Below, in pieces: positions 17,651 through 26,825 of a stretch of DNA of 64,000 nucleotides. A model generated the notes under the pieces. The model ran no database searches. It was given only the letters and a program-made list of their open reading frames with translations, and was not told the DNA's origin. How positions within the stretch are numbered: the first letter of the stretch is position 1; each line of letters starts with the position of its first letter. Where the stretch lies: positions 1,860,001-1,924,000 of the forward strand of contig NZ_JAHHDS010000003.1 in NCBI RefSeq assembly GCF_019739195.1, read 5' to 3'. Position numbers and translations under genes: made by a program. The DNA is from Microcella sp. GTDB taxonomy: Bacteria; Actinomycetota; Actinomycetes; Actinomycetales; Microbacteriaceae.

Positions 17651-18925
17651 ATGAGAATCCTGCTTGTCGGCGCCGGTGGCGTCGGAGATGCCATCGCCAA
17701 GATCGCCGCCCGCCGCTCGTTCTTCGAGCAGATCATCGTGAGCGATTACGACCCGGCGCGCGCCGAGCGCACGATCGCCTGGATCGAGCAGAAGCACGGG
17801 CCGCAGGGCGATCGCTTCGTCGCGGCACAGATTGACGCCTCTGACGCCGCGGTCGTCGAGAAGGTCGCCCGCGAGCACGGTGCGACCCACGTCATGAACG
17901 CGGTCGAGCCCAAGTTCGTGATGCCCATCTTCGAGGGCGCGAAGGCCGCTGGTGCCGACTACATGGACATGGCGATGAGCCTGTCGAAGCCGCATCCCGA
18001 GAACCCCTACAGCGAGACGGGTGTGAAGCTCGGCGACGAGCAGTTCGCGGTGGCTGATGAGTGGGAGTCGGCGGGCCGTCTCGCGCTCGTTGGCATGGGC
18101 GTCGAGCCCGGTCTCAGCGACGTCTTTGCGCGCTATGCCGTCGACCACCTGTTCAGCGAGGTCGATGAGTTGGGAACGCGCGATGGTGCCAATCTGGTCG
18201 TGCGCGATGACGAGGGCAACGAGATTTTTGCCCCCTCGTTCAGCATCTGGACGACGATCGAAGAATGCCTCAACCCGCCCGTCATTTGGGAGAAGGGCAC
18301 GGGCTGGTTCACGACGCCGCCGTTCAGCGAGCCGGAAGTCTTCGATTTTCCGGAGGGTATCGGCCCCGTCGAGTGCGTCAACGTCGAGCATGAAGAAGTG
18401 CTGCTCATGCCGCGCTGGCTCGACGCGAAGCGCGTGACCTTCAAGTACGGGCTCGGCGACGAGTTCATCGGCATTCTCAAGACCCTCAACCAACTGGGCC
18501 TCGACAAGACCGAGCCGATCCGCGTGCGGTCGAAGAACGGGCCCGTCGAGGTGGCACCGCGCGACGTCGTCGCCGCGGGACTGCCCGACCCGGCCACGCT
18601 GGGCCCGCGGATGACCGGCAAGACCTGCGCGGGCCTCTGGGTCACCGGCACCGGGGTCGACGGCTCGCCTCGCGACGTCTACCTGTACCACGTGAGCGAC
18701 AACGAGTGCACGATGGCCGAGTACGAGGCGCAGTGCGTCGTGTGGCAGACCGCGCTCAACCCCGTCATTGCGCTCGAACTGCTCGCGACCGGCGCCTGGA
18801 GCGGCGCCGGAGTGCTCGGCCCGGAGGCCTTCGACGCCAAACTCTTCCTCGACCTCATGGCGCTGCCCGAGAGCGAGGGCGGCTACGGTCAGGCTTGGGG
18901 TCTGCAGGAGCGCACGCCGGCCTAG
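17651..18925 (+). CDS. Saccharopine-dehydrogenase-family oxidoreductase
   Basis: 424 residues. The N-terminus [20 protein letters not shown] is a Rossmann nucleotide-binding start, followed by SDYDPARAERT, where the acidic residue after the second strand suggests NAD preference. The C-terminal region (VTFKYGLGDEFIGILKTLNQLGL, LLATGAWSGAGVLGPEAFD) is like the catalytic domain of saccharopine dehydrogenase and lysine 6-dehydrogenase relatives. Bacterial members act on lysine, carboxynorspermidine or unknown substrates, so the reaction is not assigned. Neighbouring genes give no pathway hint; it is separately promoted and has no operon partner. Confidence 0.78.
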   Translation: MRILLVGAGGVGDAIAKIAARRSFFEQIIVSDYDPARAERTIAWIEQKHGPQGDRFVAAQIDASDAAVVEKVAREHGATHVMNAVEPKFVMPIFEGAKAAGADYMDMAMSLSKPHPENPYSETGVKLGDEQFAVADEWESAGRLALVGMGVEPGLSDVFARYAVDHLFSEVDELGTRDGANLVVRDDEGNEIFAPSFSIWTTIEECLNPPVIWEKGTGWFTTPPFSEPEVFDFPEGIGPVECVNVEHEEVLLMPRWLDAKRVTFKYGLGDEFIGILKTLNQLGLDKTEPIRVRSKNGPVEVAPRDVVAAGLPDPATLGPRMTGKTCAGLWVTGTGVDGSPRDVYLYHVSDNECTMAEYEAQCVVWQTALNPVIALELLATGAWSGAGVLGPEAFDAKLFLDLMALPESEGGYGQAWGLQERTPA

Positions 18926-18964
18926 CGCGGCTCGCCTGACGCACGATCGCGGGCGCCGAGGTCG

Positions 18965-18970
18965 TAGAGT
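18965..18970 (+). promoter_or_regulatory. -10 box of a leaderless promoter for the ABC exporter
   Basis: TAGAGT lies 6 nt before the ATG; the intervening CAAGGC is not a useful ribosome site. Confidence 0.5.
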
Positions 18971-18976
18971 CAAGGC

Positions 18977-20758
18977 ATGGCTCGGCAACCGCTTTCCCGC
19001 GATCTTGCTGCCGTGCAGAGCGCAGTCGACGGTCGCCGGGCAGGTCGCAGCGTGTTGCGACTTCTCGGCATCCACCGTCGACGCGTGCTCGCCGCGCTCG
19101 TATTTTTCGGCCTGAAAGACACGCCCCTCTGGCTCATGCCCGTCATCACGGCTGCCATCATCGACATCGTGGTCGACGGCGGCCCGCCCGAGGCGCTTGC
19201 GCTGTGGGCGGCGATCGCGGTGGTCGCACTGCTGCAGAACTACCCCGGCCACGTTGCCTACACGCACTTCTTCATGGGGGCCGTGCGGTCGATTGGTGCC
19301 GATCTGCGCAACGCCTTGGCTGCTCGACTGCAAGAGCTCTCCATCGGCTTTCACGCGCGGGCCAACTCGGCGATCGTGCAGACGAAGGTCGTGCGCGATG
19401 TCGAGAACGTCGAGGTGATGCTGCAGCAGACGGCACACCCACTGCTCTCGGCGGTCATGGTGCTCATCGGTGCCGTGACGATGACGGCGATCACCGTGCC
19501 GCAATTCTTGCCGGTCTACGCGCTCGCGATTCCGCTTGCCGTGGCCCTGAAGTCGCTACTGCAGCGTCGTAGCGATGCGCGCAACGAGACCTTTCGCCGC
19601 GAGGTCGAGCACTTCTCGGCGCGCGTCGGCGAGATGGCGACGCTCATGCCGATCACGCGCGCGCACGGCCTCGAGTCGGTCGCGCGCGAGCGGGTCGCCG
19701 CGGGTGCGGAAGGCGTGCGCAGCGCGGGTTTCGCCCTCGACCTTCTCAACGGCCGCTTCGCCTCGCTCTCGTGGGTGAGCCTGCAGTTGCTCGGCGTCGG
19801 CTGCCTCGTGCTCGCCGCCTGGTTCTCGCTCACCGGGCTACTGCCGATCTCGGCGGGCGAGGTCGTGCTGCTGAGTTCGTACTTCGCGCTGCTCACCACG
19901 AGCGCGACGGGTCTGCTCATGCTGCTGCCGATCATCGCGCGCGGTACCGAGTCGGTGCGCTCGATCGCCGAGGTGCTGCAAGAGCCCGATCTCGAGCGCA
20001 ACGAGGGCCGCCGCGCGGTCGACACGGTGCGCGGCGAGCTCGCTCTTGAGGGAGTTGCCTTCCGGTATCCGGATGCTCCCGACGACGCGCTCGTGGCCAT
20101 CGACCTGCACATTGCCCCCGGAGAGACTGTCGCCTTCGTCGGGTCGTCGGGCTCGGGCAAGTCGACACTGCTGAACCTGGTGCTCGGCTTCGTGCGGCCG
20201 TCGAGCGGCCGCGTACAGCTCGACGGCGCCGACATGGCCGAGCTCGACCTGCGCAGTGTGCGCCGGCACGTCTCGGTCGTGCCGCAAGAGTCGGTGCTCT
20301 TCGAGGGCACCGTGCGCGACAACATCGCCTACGGGCTCGGCGAGGTCGAAGACGACCGCATCGAGAGGGCGCTGCGCGATGCCAACGCGCTCGAGCTCGT
20401 TCGCGCTCTGCCGCAGGGCTGGCACACAATCGTGGGTGAGCGCGGTGCGCGGCTGTCGGGCGGCCAGCGGCAGCGCCTCTCGATCGCGCGGGCGCTGGTG
20501 CGCGACCCGAGCATCCTGCTGCTCGATGAGGCGACGAGCGCGCTCGACAGCCAGTCAGAGGCGGCCATCGCCGAGGCCCTCGCGCGGCTCATGGCCGGTC
20601 GCACGACCCTCGTCGTCGCTCACCGGCTCTCCACGATCCGCTCGGCCGACCGTATCGTCGTGCTCGAGCGCGGGCGCATCATCGAAGTCGGCGACCACGA
20701 GCAACTGCTCGCCGCTGGCGGTCGCTATGCCGAGCTGCACAGGGTGCAGGCGGGCTGA
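18977..20758 (+). CDS. ABC exporter, fused membrane and ATPase domains
   Basis: 593 residues. Residues 35-330 hold six membrane helices of the type I exporter fold; residues 355-590 form the ATPase with Walker A GSSGSGKST, signature LSGGQRQRLSIARAL, Walker B ILLLDEATSALD and the switch LVVAHRLSTI. It is a half-transporter that should work as a homodimer. The substrate is unknown; lipids, peptides and drugs are all carried by relatives. No partner gene is adjacent. It converges with the arabinofuranosidase gene, with only 8 nt between the stops. Confidence 0.9.
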   Translation: MARQPLSRDLAAVQSAVDGRRAGRSVLRLLGIHRRRVLAALVFFGLKDTPLWLMPVITAAIIDIVVDGGPPEALALWAAIAVVALLQNYPGHVAYTHFFMGAVRSIGADLRNALAARLQELSIGFHARANSAIVQTKVVRDVENVEVMLQQTAHPLLSAVMVLIGAVTMTAITVPQFLPVYALAIPLAVALKSLLQRRSDARNETFRREVEHFSARVGEMATLMPITRAHGLESVARERVAAGAEGVRSAGFALDLLNGRFASLSWVSLQLLGVGCLVLAAWFSLTGLLPISAGEVVLLSSYFALLTTSATGLLMLLPIIARGTESVRSIAEVLQEPDLERNEGRRAVDTVRGELALEGVAFRYPDAPDDALVAIDLHIAPGETVAFVGSSGSGKSTLLNLVLGFVRPSSGRVQLDGADMAELDLRSVRRHVSVVPQESVLFEGTVRDNIAYGLGEVEDDRIERALRDANALELVRALPQGWHTIVGERGARLSGGQRQRLSIARALVRDPSILLLDEATSALDSQSEAAIAEALARLMAGRTTLVVAHRLSTIRSADRIVVLERGRIIEVGDHEQLLAAGGRYAELHRVQAG

Positions 20759-20766
20759 GCCCGTCG

Positions 20767-22272
20767 CTAGGTGCGGGCGCGCAGCCTCACGAGACTCCAG
20801 CTCTCGGGCGGCAGGGTCACCTGCGTCGAGCCGTCGCCGACATGCACGTCGTCGAGCACGCGCGGCGCCGCCTCGGCGACCTCCGCGGCTGTGCGCCGCG
20901 GGCCGTGGTCATCGGCGAGCAGGGTGAGCGCGTCGACCAGCGCCACATCCGCGAAGCCGAGGTGGTCGAGTGTCGTGGCGACGGGCTCGGTCGAGCGGTT
21001 CGTCACCGAAAGCACGAGCTCGCTCTCGTCGGAGTTCCAGACGACCGCAGCCGAGAGCGCCTCGACCTCGCCGTGCTTCGCGGTGGCCAGGCGGGGCGAG
21101 TCGAGCCGAGCATCCAGGGCGGTGCCCCGCGCATGCCGCGCCAGCAGCGCGATCGGGGCGAACGTCGTCTGCCGCCACGCGTCGCCGCCAGGCTCGGTCA
21201 TGATCGGAGCGATGACGTTGACGAGCTGAGCGAGGCAGGCGACGCCCACCCGGTCGGCATTGCGCACGAGGGTGGTGAGCAGGTCGGCGACCACGACGGC
21301 GTCGAGGGCCGAGTAGACGTCTTCGATGAGGCGCGGCCGTTCGAGCAGCTCGAGGTTGGTCTCGCCGGCGAAGTCGTCGATGTACCAGACGTTCCACTCG
21401 TCGACCGAGAGCTTGATCCGTTTGGTCGAGTGGCGCTTCGCTGCGACGGCGTCTGCTGTGGCGATGACCTCGTGCAGAAATGCTTCGAACGAGGCACCCG
21501 ACGCAAGAAAGCTCGCGCGATCGCCGTCGCGCTCCTGATAGTAGGCGTGCACCGAGATGTACTCGACGTCGTCGAAGGTGTGCTCGAGCACCACCCGCTC
21601 CCACTCGCCGAAGGTCGCCATGTCGCGGGCGCTGCTGCCGCACGCGACGAGCTCGATGCTCGGGTCGACGCGCCGCATCGCCTGCGCTGCTTGGCTCGCG
21701 AGCCGACCGTAGTCGTCGGCCGACTTGTGGCCGATCTGCCAGGGGCCGTCCATCTCGTTGCCGAGGCACCACAGCCGAATGCCGTGCGGCTCGTCAGCGC
21801 CATTCGCCCGACGTAGCTCGCTCAAGGTCGTGCCGCCGTCGATGTTGCAGTATTCGACGAGATCGGCAGCTTCGGCTGCGCCGCGCGTGCCGAGGTTCAC
21901 GGCCATCATCGGCTCGGTGCCGGTGAGACGGCACCACCGCATGAAGTCGTCGGTGCCGACAGCGTTTGGCTCGATCGTGCGCCACGCGAGGTCGATGCGC
22001 GTGGGGCGCTGATCGCGCGGGCCGACTCCGTCTTCCCACCGATAGTTCGACACGAAGTTGCCGCCGGGGTAGCGCACCACGGTCGTGCCCAGCTCGCGGG
22101 TCAGCTCGGCCACGTCACCGCGCCACCCCTCGGCATCGGCCGTGGGGTGACCGGGCTCGTAGATGCCCGAGTAGACGGCGCGCCCGAGGTGCTCGACGAA
22201 CGAGCCGAACACTCGTCGGTCGACCTCGCCGATCGCGAAGGCCGGGTGGATGCTGAGGCGGGCGCTGCTCAC
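20767..22272 (-). CDS. abfA: GH51 alpha-L-arabinofuranosidase
   Basis: 501 residues, a clan GH-A TIM barrel with a C-terminal beta domain. It releases terminal arabinofuranose from arabinans, arabinoxylan or arabino-oligosaccharides. Seen: the N-terminal FGSFVEHLGRAVYSGIYEP, acid/base E173 in LGNEMDGPWQIGHK, and nucleophile E292 in LSVDEWNVWY; spacing agrees with known GH51 enzymes. There is no signal peptide, so it acts in the cytoplasm on imported oligosaccharides. A reading with about 100 extra N-terminal residues exists but overlaps the isomerase gene; the GTG start in a GTGA overlap is chosen. It is the last gene of a coupled four-gene operon. Confidence 0.93.
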   Translation of the reverse strand: MSSARLSIHPAFAIGEVDRRVFGSFVEHLGRAVYSGIYEPGHPTADAEGWRGDVAELTRELGTTVVRYPGGNFVSNYRWEDGVGPRDQRPTRIDLAWRTIEPNAVGTDDFMRWCRLTGTEPMMAVNLGTRGAAEAADLVEYCNIDGGTTLSELRRANGADEPHGIRLWCLGNEMDGPWQIGHKSADDYGRLASQAAQAMRRVDPSIELVACGSSARDMATFGEWERVVLEHTFDDVEYISVHAYYQERDGDRASFLASGASFEAFLHEVIATADAVAAKRHSTKRIKLSVDEWNVWYIDDFAGETNLELLERPRLIEDVYSALDAVVVADLLTTLVRNADRVGVACLAQLVNVIAPIMTEPGGDAWRQTTFAPIALLARHARGTALDARLDSPRLATAKHGEVEALSAAVVWNSDESELVLSVTNRSTEPVATTLDHLGFADVALVDALTLLADDHGPRRTAAEVAEAAPRVLDDVHVGDGSTQVTLPPESWSLVRLRART

Positions 22273-23141
22273 GCGCGTGCTGCTGACAGATACGGGGCCA
22301 CAGCGCCAGCGTATCCGTCGGCGGTGCGCTGTGCGACGGCGGCGAAGTCGTCGGCCCAGATGTCGGCGTGAAACAGCTCGACCTCGATATCGCCGGCGTA
22401 TCCGGCCTGTTCGACCGCACGCGTCATGGTCGCGAAATCGATCATGCCCTCGCCCGGGTAGACGCGCGAGAGCAGCACGTCGGCGGGCAGCGGTGTGCGC
22501 CAGTCGCAGGCCTGATAACTCGCGATGCGCCCTTCGGCTCCGGCGCGCTCGATGCTCGGCAGCAGCGCTGGGTCCCACCAGACGTGAAAGCTGTCGATCA
22601 CGACGCCGACCGTCTCGGGCGCATAGGGCGCTGCGAGGTCGAGGGCCTGAGCGAGCGTCGAGACGACAGCGCGGTCGCTCGCGTACATGGGGTGCAGGGC
22701 CTCGATGGCGAGGGTGACTCCGGCTGCAGCGGCGTGCGGGGCGAGTTCATCGAGCGCCTCGGCGAAGCGCGAGCGAGCGCCGACGAGATCGCGCGAGCCC
22801 TCGGGCAACCCGCCCGCCACGAGGACGAGCACGGCGGCCGAGCCGGGCGCGCCCGCGCCGGCGAGCGTCGCGGTCTCGTCGATGCCGCGCAGGTTCTCGT
22901 CGATCGCCGCGCGCCGGGTCGGCCCTTCGGGGTCGGTCGCGAAGCCCGTGCGGCACAGGCTTGAGAAGCGCAGTCCGCTCGCGGCCAGCATCGTCGCAGC
23001 CCGCGCAAGACCGACCTCGGCCACGGGCTCGCGCCACAGTCCGATCGCCTCGATGCCCGCGGCTGCGGTGACCTCGAGAGCCTGGGAGAGGCTCGCATGC
23101 TTGATCGTCGCTTGATTGAGCGACAGACGGTGGATGCTCAT
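22269..23141 (-). CDS. TIM-barrel sugar isomerase/epimerase family protein
   Basis: 290 residues of the AP-endonuclease-2 (xylose-isomerase-like) TIM-barrel family. Likely metal ligands: Glu in LAIEALHPMY, Asp/His in VIDSFHVWWD, and Glu in DIEVELFHADIW near the end. Members include sugar isomerases, epimerases and enzymes that dehydrate or cleave keto-sugars. It overlaps DUF993 upstream (ATGA) and GH51 downstream (GTGA), which places it in the pathway fed by the oxidoreductase of the same operon. The exact reaction is not known. Confidence 0.82.
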   Translation of the reverse strand: MSIHRLSLNQATIKHASLSQALEVTAAAGIEAIGLWREPVAEVGLARAATMLAASGLRFSSLCRTGFATDPEGPTRRAAIDENLRGIDETATLAGAGAPGSAAVLVLVAGGLPEGSRDLVGARSRFAEALDELAPHAAAAGVTLAIEALHPMYASDRAVVSTLAQALDLAAPYAPETVGVVIDSFHVWWDPALLPSIERAGAEGRIASYQACDWRTPLPADVLLSRVYPGEGMIDFATMTRAVEQAGYAGDIEVELFHADIWADDFAAVAQRTADGYAGAVAPYLSAARA

Positions 23142-24349
23142 CGCGCGAGCCCCGCCCCCGCGAGCGCACCGCCGCGGGTCGTCGCAGCCGGCGCGGCCAC
23201 TCCGTGCACGGCGAGCAGCGCGTGCCACCGCTCGAGGGCGAGCTCGGGGCGCTCGAGCGCCCCGCAAGCGTTGGAGAGTTCGACGATGCGCGACAGGTGC
23301 GGAATACTGCGTCCGGCGTGCAACCCGCCGACCATCGAGAAGCCGGGCTGGTGGCCGTTGAGCCACGACAGGAAGGCGACGCCCGTCTTGTAGAACCAGG
23401 TGGGCGCGGCGAAGATCTGCCGCGAGAGCTCTTCGGTCGGGCCGAGCAGCGCGCGGTACCCGTCGACGTCGTCGGCGTCGAGCCGCTGGATCGCCGCCGA
23501 GGCGAGCGGGCCGAGCGCGGCAAACGCCCCGAGCAGCGCGTCGGAGTGGTGGCGGCCGTCGCCCTCGATGAGGCTCACGTAGTGGAAGTCGTCGCCCGTG
23601 AGCATGCGCGCGTGCGCGGGCAGGGCTGCGCGCACGGCGATCTCGGCATCAGCATCCAGCAGGCTCATCTTCACACCGCGCACGGTGTCGGGGTTGCCCT
23701 CGATGATGCGCAGCAGCGTGCGGGTCGCAACCTCGGTGTCGTCGCTGCCGAAGTACCCGGCGAGCTGCGGGTCGAAGGCGGTGCCGAGCCAGTGCAGCAC
23801 GACCGGGGTCGTGGCCTGCTGCAGCACGGCGTCGTACACGCGCACGTAGTCATCGGCGCTCTCGGCCACACGCGCGAGGTGACGGCTTGCCATGAGCACG
23901 ACGCCCGCGCCCGCCTCTTCAGTCTCGTGCAGCTGCTGCCGGTAGGCGTCGATGACCGCGGGCAGCGAGATCGTGGTCTCGTCGACGTGATCGGTGTTGA
24001 CCCCGACGACGACAGCGCCGCCCACGCTGCGTGCTTCGGCGGCGCTGCGGCGAACGAGCTCGCGCGTCGCAGCGGCGTCGAGGCCCATGTTGCGCTGCGC
24101 GGTATCCATCGCGTCTGCGACGCCGAGGCCCCATGACCACAGGTGATGGCGAAACGCCAGCGTCGACTCCCAGTCGATCTCGGCCGGGTGCCCCGGCACA
24201 TTCTCAGCGTGCGTCGCGGGCACGACATGCGCTGCGGCGTAGGCGACGCGGCTGCGCAGCGGCGCGGTGGGCCGTGTCAGCGCGGGGGCGTCGGCGAGCG
24301 GGATGCTCGAGACGACGCCCTCGGCCGAGACCAGAGTCAGGGCATCCAT
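23138..24349 (-). CDS. DUF993 family protein (dihydrodipicolinate-synthase-like aldolase fold)
   Basis: 403 residues. The pattern HPAEIDWESTLAFRHHLWSWGLGVADAMDTAQRNMGL (abridged here: SWGLGVADAMDTAQRN) and VVLHWLGTAFDPQLAGYFGS, followed by VRGVKMSLLD, fit the DUF993 group, distant relatives of class I aldolases of the DHDPS family. K in GVKMSLLD is a candidate Schiff-base lysine. The function is unestablished. It lies 6 nt after an oxidoreductase gene and overlaps an isomerase gene, suggesting it cleaves an oxidised sugar derivative. This last statement is inference. Confidence 0.8.
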   Translation of the reverse strand: MDALTLVSAEGVVSSIPLADAPALTRPTAPLRSRVAYAAAHVVPATHAENVPGHPAEIDWESTLAFRHHLWSWGLGVADAMDTAQRNMGLDAAATRELVRRSAAEARSVGGAVVVGVNTDHVDETTISLPAVIDAYRQQLHETEEAGAGVVLMASRHLARVAESADDYVRVYDAVLQQATTPVVLHWLGTAFDPQLAGYFGSDDTEVATRTLLRIIEGNPDTVRGVKMSLLDADAEIAVRAALPAHARMLTGDDFHYVSLIEGDGRHHSDALLGAFAALGPLASAAIQRLDADDVDGYRALLGPTEELSRQIFAAPTWFYKTGVAFLSWLNGHQPGFSMVGGLHAGRSIPHLSRIVELSNACGALERPELALERWHALLAVHGVAAPAATTRGGALAGAGLAR

Positions 24350-24355
24350 CGTCGA

Positions 24356-25534
24356 CTACGCCGTCGCCGCGCCCACCGGGGCGTCGATCGTCACGACCGG
24401 CACGTCGACGCGGCGACCGTCGCGCGACGACTCGAGACCCTTCTCGGCGAGCAGCATGCCGCGGGCGCCGGCGAGGAAGTCATAGTGGTTCGGGGCGTCG
24501 TCGACGACGTGGCGGATGAAGTCCTCCCACTGCGTCTTGAAGCCGTTCTCGAAGATCTCGTTGGTGGGCACATCGACCCACGTCGAGTCGTAGTCGATCT
24601 CGTCGACGAGGTCGGGGTTCCACACCGGCTTGGGGGTCGCGTTGCGCGGCTGGATCTTGCACCCGAACAGCCCCACGACGGCTGAGCCGTGCGTGCCGTC
24701 GACCTGGAACTGCACGAGCTCGTCGCGGTCGACTCGCACCGTCCAGCTCGAGTTGAGCTGGGCGATGATGCCGCCCTCGAGCTCGAAGACCGCATAGGCG
24801 GCGTCGTCGGCGGTGGCGGCGTAGGGCTGGCCCGCCTCGTCGACGCGGGCGGGAATGTGGGTGACGGCGCGCGAGTACACCGACTCGACGCGGCCGAAGA
24901 GGTTCTCGAGCACGTAGCTCCAGTGCGGGAACATGTCGACTGTGATGCCGCCGCCGTCTTCGCTGCGGTAGTTCCAGCTCGGGCGCTGCGAGGGGTGCCA
25001 GTCGCCCTCGAAGACCCAGTACCCGAACTCGCCACGCACGCTGAGGATGCGGCCGAAGAAGCCCGAGTCGACGAGGCGCTTGAGCTTCTGCAGACCGGGC
25101 AGGTAGAGCTTGTCGTGCACGACACCGTTCTTGACACCTGCCTCGGCGGCGAGGCGCGCGAGGGTCAGCGCGTCATCGTACGATTCGGCGGTCGGCTTCT
25201 CGGTGTAGATCGCCTTGCCGGCCGCGATCGCCTTCTGAATGGCGCCGAAACGCGCCTTCGTGACGAGGAAGTCGGCGTAGATCTGCCACTGGTCGTCGGC
25301 GAGCGCCGCGTCGAGGTCGGTCGTGTAGTCGGCGATCTCGTGACGGCGGGCGAGCTCGGCGAGCTTCTCTTCGTTGCGCCCGACGAGAAGGGGGCGCACC
25401 TGCACGCGGCGACCGTCGGCGAGCTCGACGCCGCCCTGGTCGCGAATCGCGAGGATCGACCGCACGAGGTGCTGCCGGTAGCCCATGCGCCCGGAGGCGC
25501 CGTTCATGATGATGCCGATGGTCGACTCTGACAC
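24356..25534 (-). CDS. Gfo/Idh/MocA-family oxidoreductase
   Basis: 392 residues. An N-terminal Rossmann fold (IGIIMNGASGRMGYRQHL) is followed by the family motif YTEKPTAESYDDAL, with the catalytic-type EKP lysine, and an alpha/beta C-terminal domain (GGGITVDMFPHWSYVLENLFG, where His is in the usual active-site position). Enzymes of this family oxidise sugars or inositols at a ring carbon with NAD(P). The GTG start at 25534 is chosen because the conserved start follows immediately; an upstream extension has no support. It heads the minus-strand operon behind a LacI-controlled promoter. Confidence 0.86.
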   Translation of the reverse strand: MSESTIGIIMNGASGRMGYRQHLVRSILAIRDQGGVELADGRRVQVRPLLVGRNEEKLAELARRHEIADYTTDLDAALADDQWQIYADFLVTKARFGAIQKAIAAGKAIYTEKPTAESYDDALTLARLAAEAGVKNGVVHDKLYLPGLQKLKRLVDSGFFGRILSVRGEFGYWVFEGDWHPSQRPSWNYRSEDGGGITVDMFPHWSYVLENLFGRVESVYSRAVTHIPARVDEAGQPYAATADDAAYAVFELEGGIIAQLNSSWTVRVDRDELVQFQVDGTHGSAVVGLFGCKIQPRNATPKPVWNPDLVDEIDYDSTWVDVPTNEIFENGFKTQWEDFIRHVVDDAPNHYDFLAGARGMLLAEKGLESSRDGRRVDVPVVTIDAPVGAATA

Positions 25535-25604
25535 GGTGGTTCTCTCTGCTCTGGGGTCGGTCTGGCGGGTTCCGCACGGCGGGCGCGCCAGCGCTCCTCT
25601 ACAC

Positions 25605-25619
25605 GGGAAAGCGTTTACC
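25605..25619 (-). promoter_or_regulatory. LacI-type operator for the minus-strand glycoside operon
   Basis: On the minus strand GGTAAACGCTTTCCC begins 2 nt after a -10 box. The same spacing is seen at 29872-29887 before the importer genes. Confidence 0.65.
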
Positions 25620-25621
25620 AA

Positions 25622-25650
25622 ACTGTAGAGCCATCATCGCGTCGAAGCAA
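25622..25650 (-). promoter_or_regulatory. Promoter of the minus-strand glycoside operon
   Basis: On the minus strand TTGCTT (25650-25645) is followed after 17 nt by TACAGT (25627-25622). The operator at 25605-25619 follows after 2 nt. Confidence 0.6.
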
Positions 25651-25666
25651 GAGGGCGGGCGAAAAC

Positions 25667-26728
25667 TCAGCGACCGGGCGTGGATGCGCGCAGCACGACG
25701 CGCGTGGCGACAGGCGCATCGCTGCCGGGAGCCGGCTCGTCGAGCGCCATGGCGAGTGCGCGCCGGCCGACCTCGACGAGGTCGATTGCGACGGTCGTGA
25801 GCGGCGGCGTGACGTCGCGCACGGTGGGGATGTCGTCGAAGCCCGCGAGCGCGACGTCGATGCCGGGGGTGAGGCCGGCATCGCGAACGGCCGCGAGCGC
25901 GCCGACCGCCATGACGTCGTTGACCGCGAAGACGAGGTCGATCGTGCGACCCGACGCGAGCAGACGTTGCATGCCCTCGTAGCCGCCGTCACGCGTGAAG
26001 GCCGTGCGTTCGACGGCCAGAGGGTCGAGTGCGACCCCTCGGCTCGCGAGGCCTTCGCTGAACCCGCGCAAGCGGTCTTCTGAGGTCAGCAGGCCTTCAG
26101 GGGCGGCGAGCACGGCGACGTCGCGATAGCCGCGCTCGGCGAGGGCGACGGCGAGGTCGTGCGCTCCGGCGGCGTTGTCGAGCAGAACGGTGCGGAAATC
26201 GAGATCGTTGGTGCTGATGATCACGACGCGCCCGCCGGTCTGCTCGAAGGCATCGAGTTCGGCCCGCAAGGCGGGGCCCAGGGGGTCGTCGGCGCGGCGG
26301 GAGCCGGCAAGAATCATGACCCGCGGCCGCTGGCCCCGCATCGTGCGCACGAGCTCGAGTTCGCGCGCGGGGTCGCGCTCGGTCGCGGCCATCGTGACGA
26401 GCAGTTCGGCCGTTTCGGCGGCTTCGGCCACTCCGGAGGCGATCGTCGAGAAGTAGGGGTCTGCAATGTCGGCGACGAGCAGAGCCACCGTGCGCGACGT
26501 GCCGCGCGCGACGGCCTGCGCCGAGAGGTTGGGCGTGTAGTTGAGGCGCTCGGCGGCGGCGATCACCCGCTGCCGGTACTCGTCCGCGACCTTGCGCGTG
26601 CTGCCGTTGAGCGAGCGGGAGGCCGTGGCGAGCGAGACGCCGGCTTCGCGCGCGACGTCGTGCAGGGTCACCGCCGCGCGGCTCTCTGCCGGCGCCGGTG
26701 CCGGGGTGGAGTTCTCGGGGGCGCTCAT
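25667..26728 (-). CDS. LacI-family regulator of the glycoside region
   Basis: 353 residues. Helix-turn-helix VTLHDVAREAGVSLATASRSLN lies near residues 20-40 (quoted core: DVAREAGVSLATASRSLN), the hinge region is LNYTPNLSAQAVARGTSRTV, and the effector domain ends in VALAGFDDIPTVRDVTPPLTTV. Boxes of the type GGGAAAGCGCTTTCCC, typical of LacI proteins, lie before the operons on both sides, including its own gene, so it probably controls the whole region. The start at 26728 is preferred; a second in-frame ATG lies 18 nt upstream. It faces the plus-strand oxidoreductase across a shared operator. Confidence 0.88.
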   Translation of the reverse strand: MSAPENSTPAPAPAESRAAVTLHDVAREAGVSLATASRSLNGSTRKVADEYRQRVIAAAERLNYTPNLSAQAVARGTSRTVALLVADIADPYFSTIASGVAEAAETAELLVTMAATERDPARELELVRTMRGQRPRVMILAGSRRADDPLGPALRAELDAFEQTGGRVVIISTNDLDFRTVLLDNAAGAHDLAVALAERGYRDVAVLAAPEGLLTSEDRLRGFSEGLASRGVALDPLAVERTAFTRDGGYEGMQRLLASGRTIDLVFAVNDVMAVGALAAVRDAGLTPGIDVALAGFDDIPTVRDVTPPLTTVAIDLVEVGRRALAMALDEPAPGSDAPVATRVVLRASTPGR

Positions 26729-26778
26729 CGAGGGACATCCTGCCATGCACGCGTCGTGCTGCGGCGCTCCCCACGTAC

Positions 26779-26794
26779 GGGCAAGCGCTTTCCC
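26779..26794. promoter_or_regulatory. LacI-type operator between the regulator and the plus-strand oxidoreductase
   Basis: GGGCAAGCGCTTTCCC is a near-perfect palindrome in the divergent promoter region. TACGCT (26798-26803) just downstream is a possible -10 box for the plus-strand gene, and TAACAG on the other strand one for the regulator. Confidence 0.65.
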
Positions 26795-26825
26795 TGTTAC
26801 GCTCGACTCGATCGAGGAGGATTCC

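Noticed and set aside
22273-22578. N-terminal extension of the GH51 enzyme
   Set aside because: Arg-rich sequence overlapping the isomerase gene; the GTGA overlap start fits the GH51 N-terminus.
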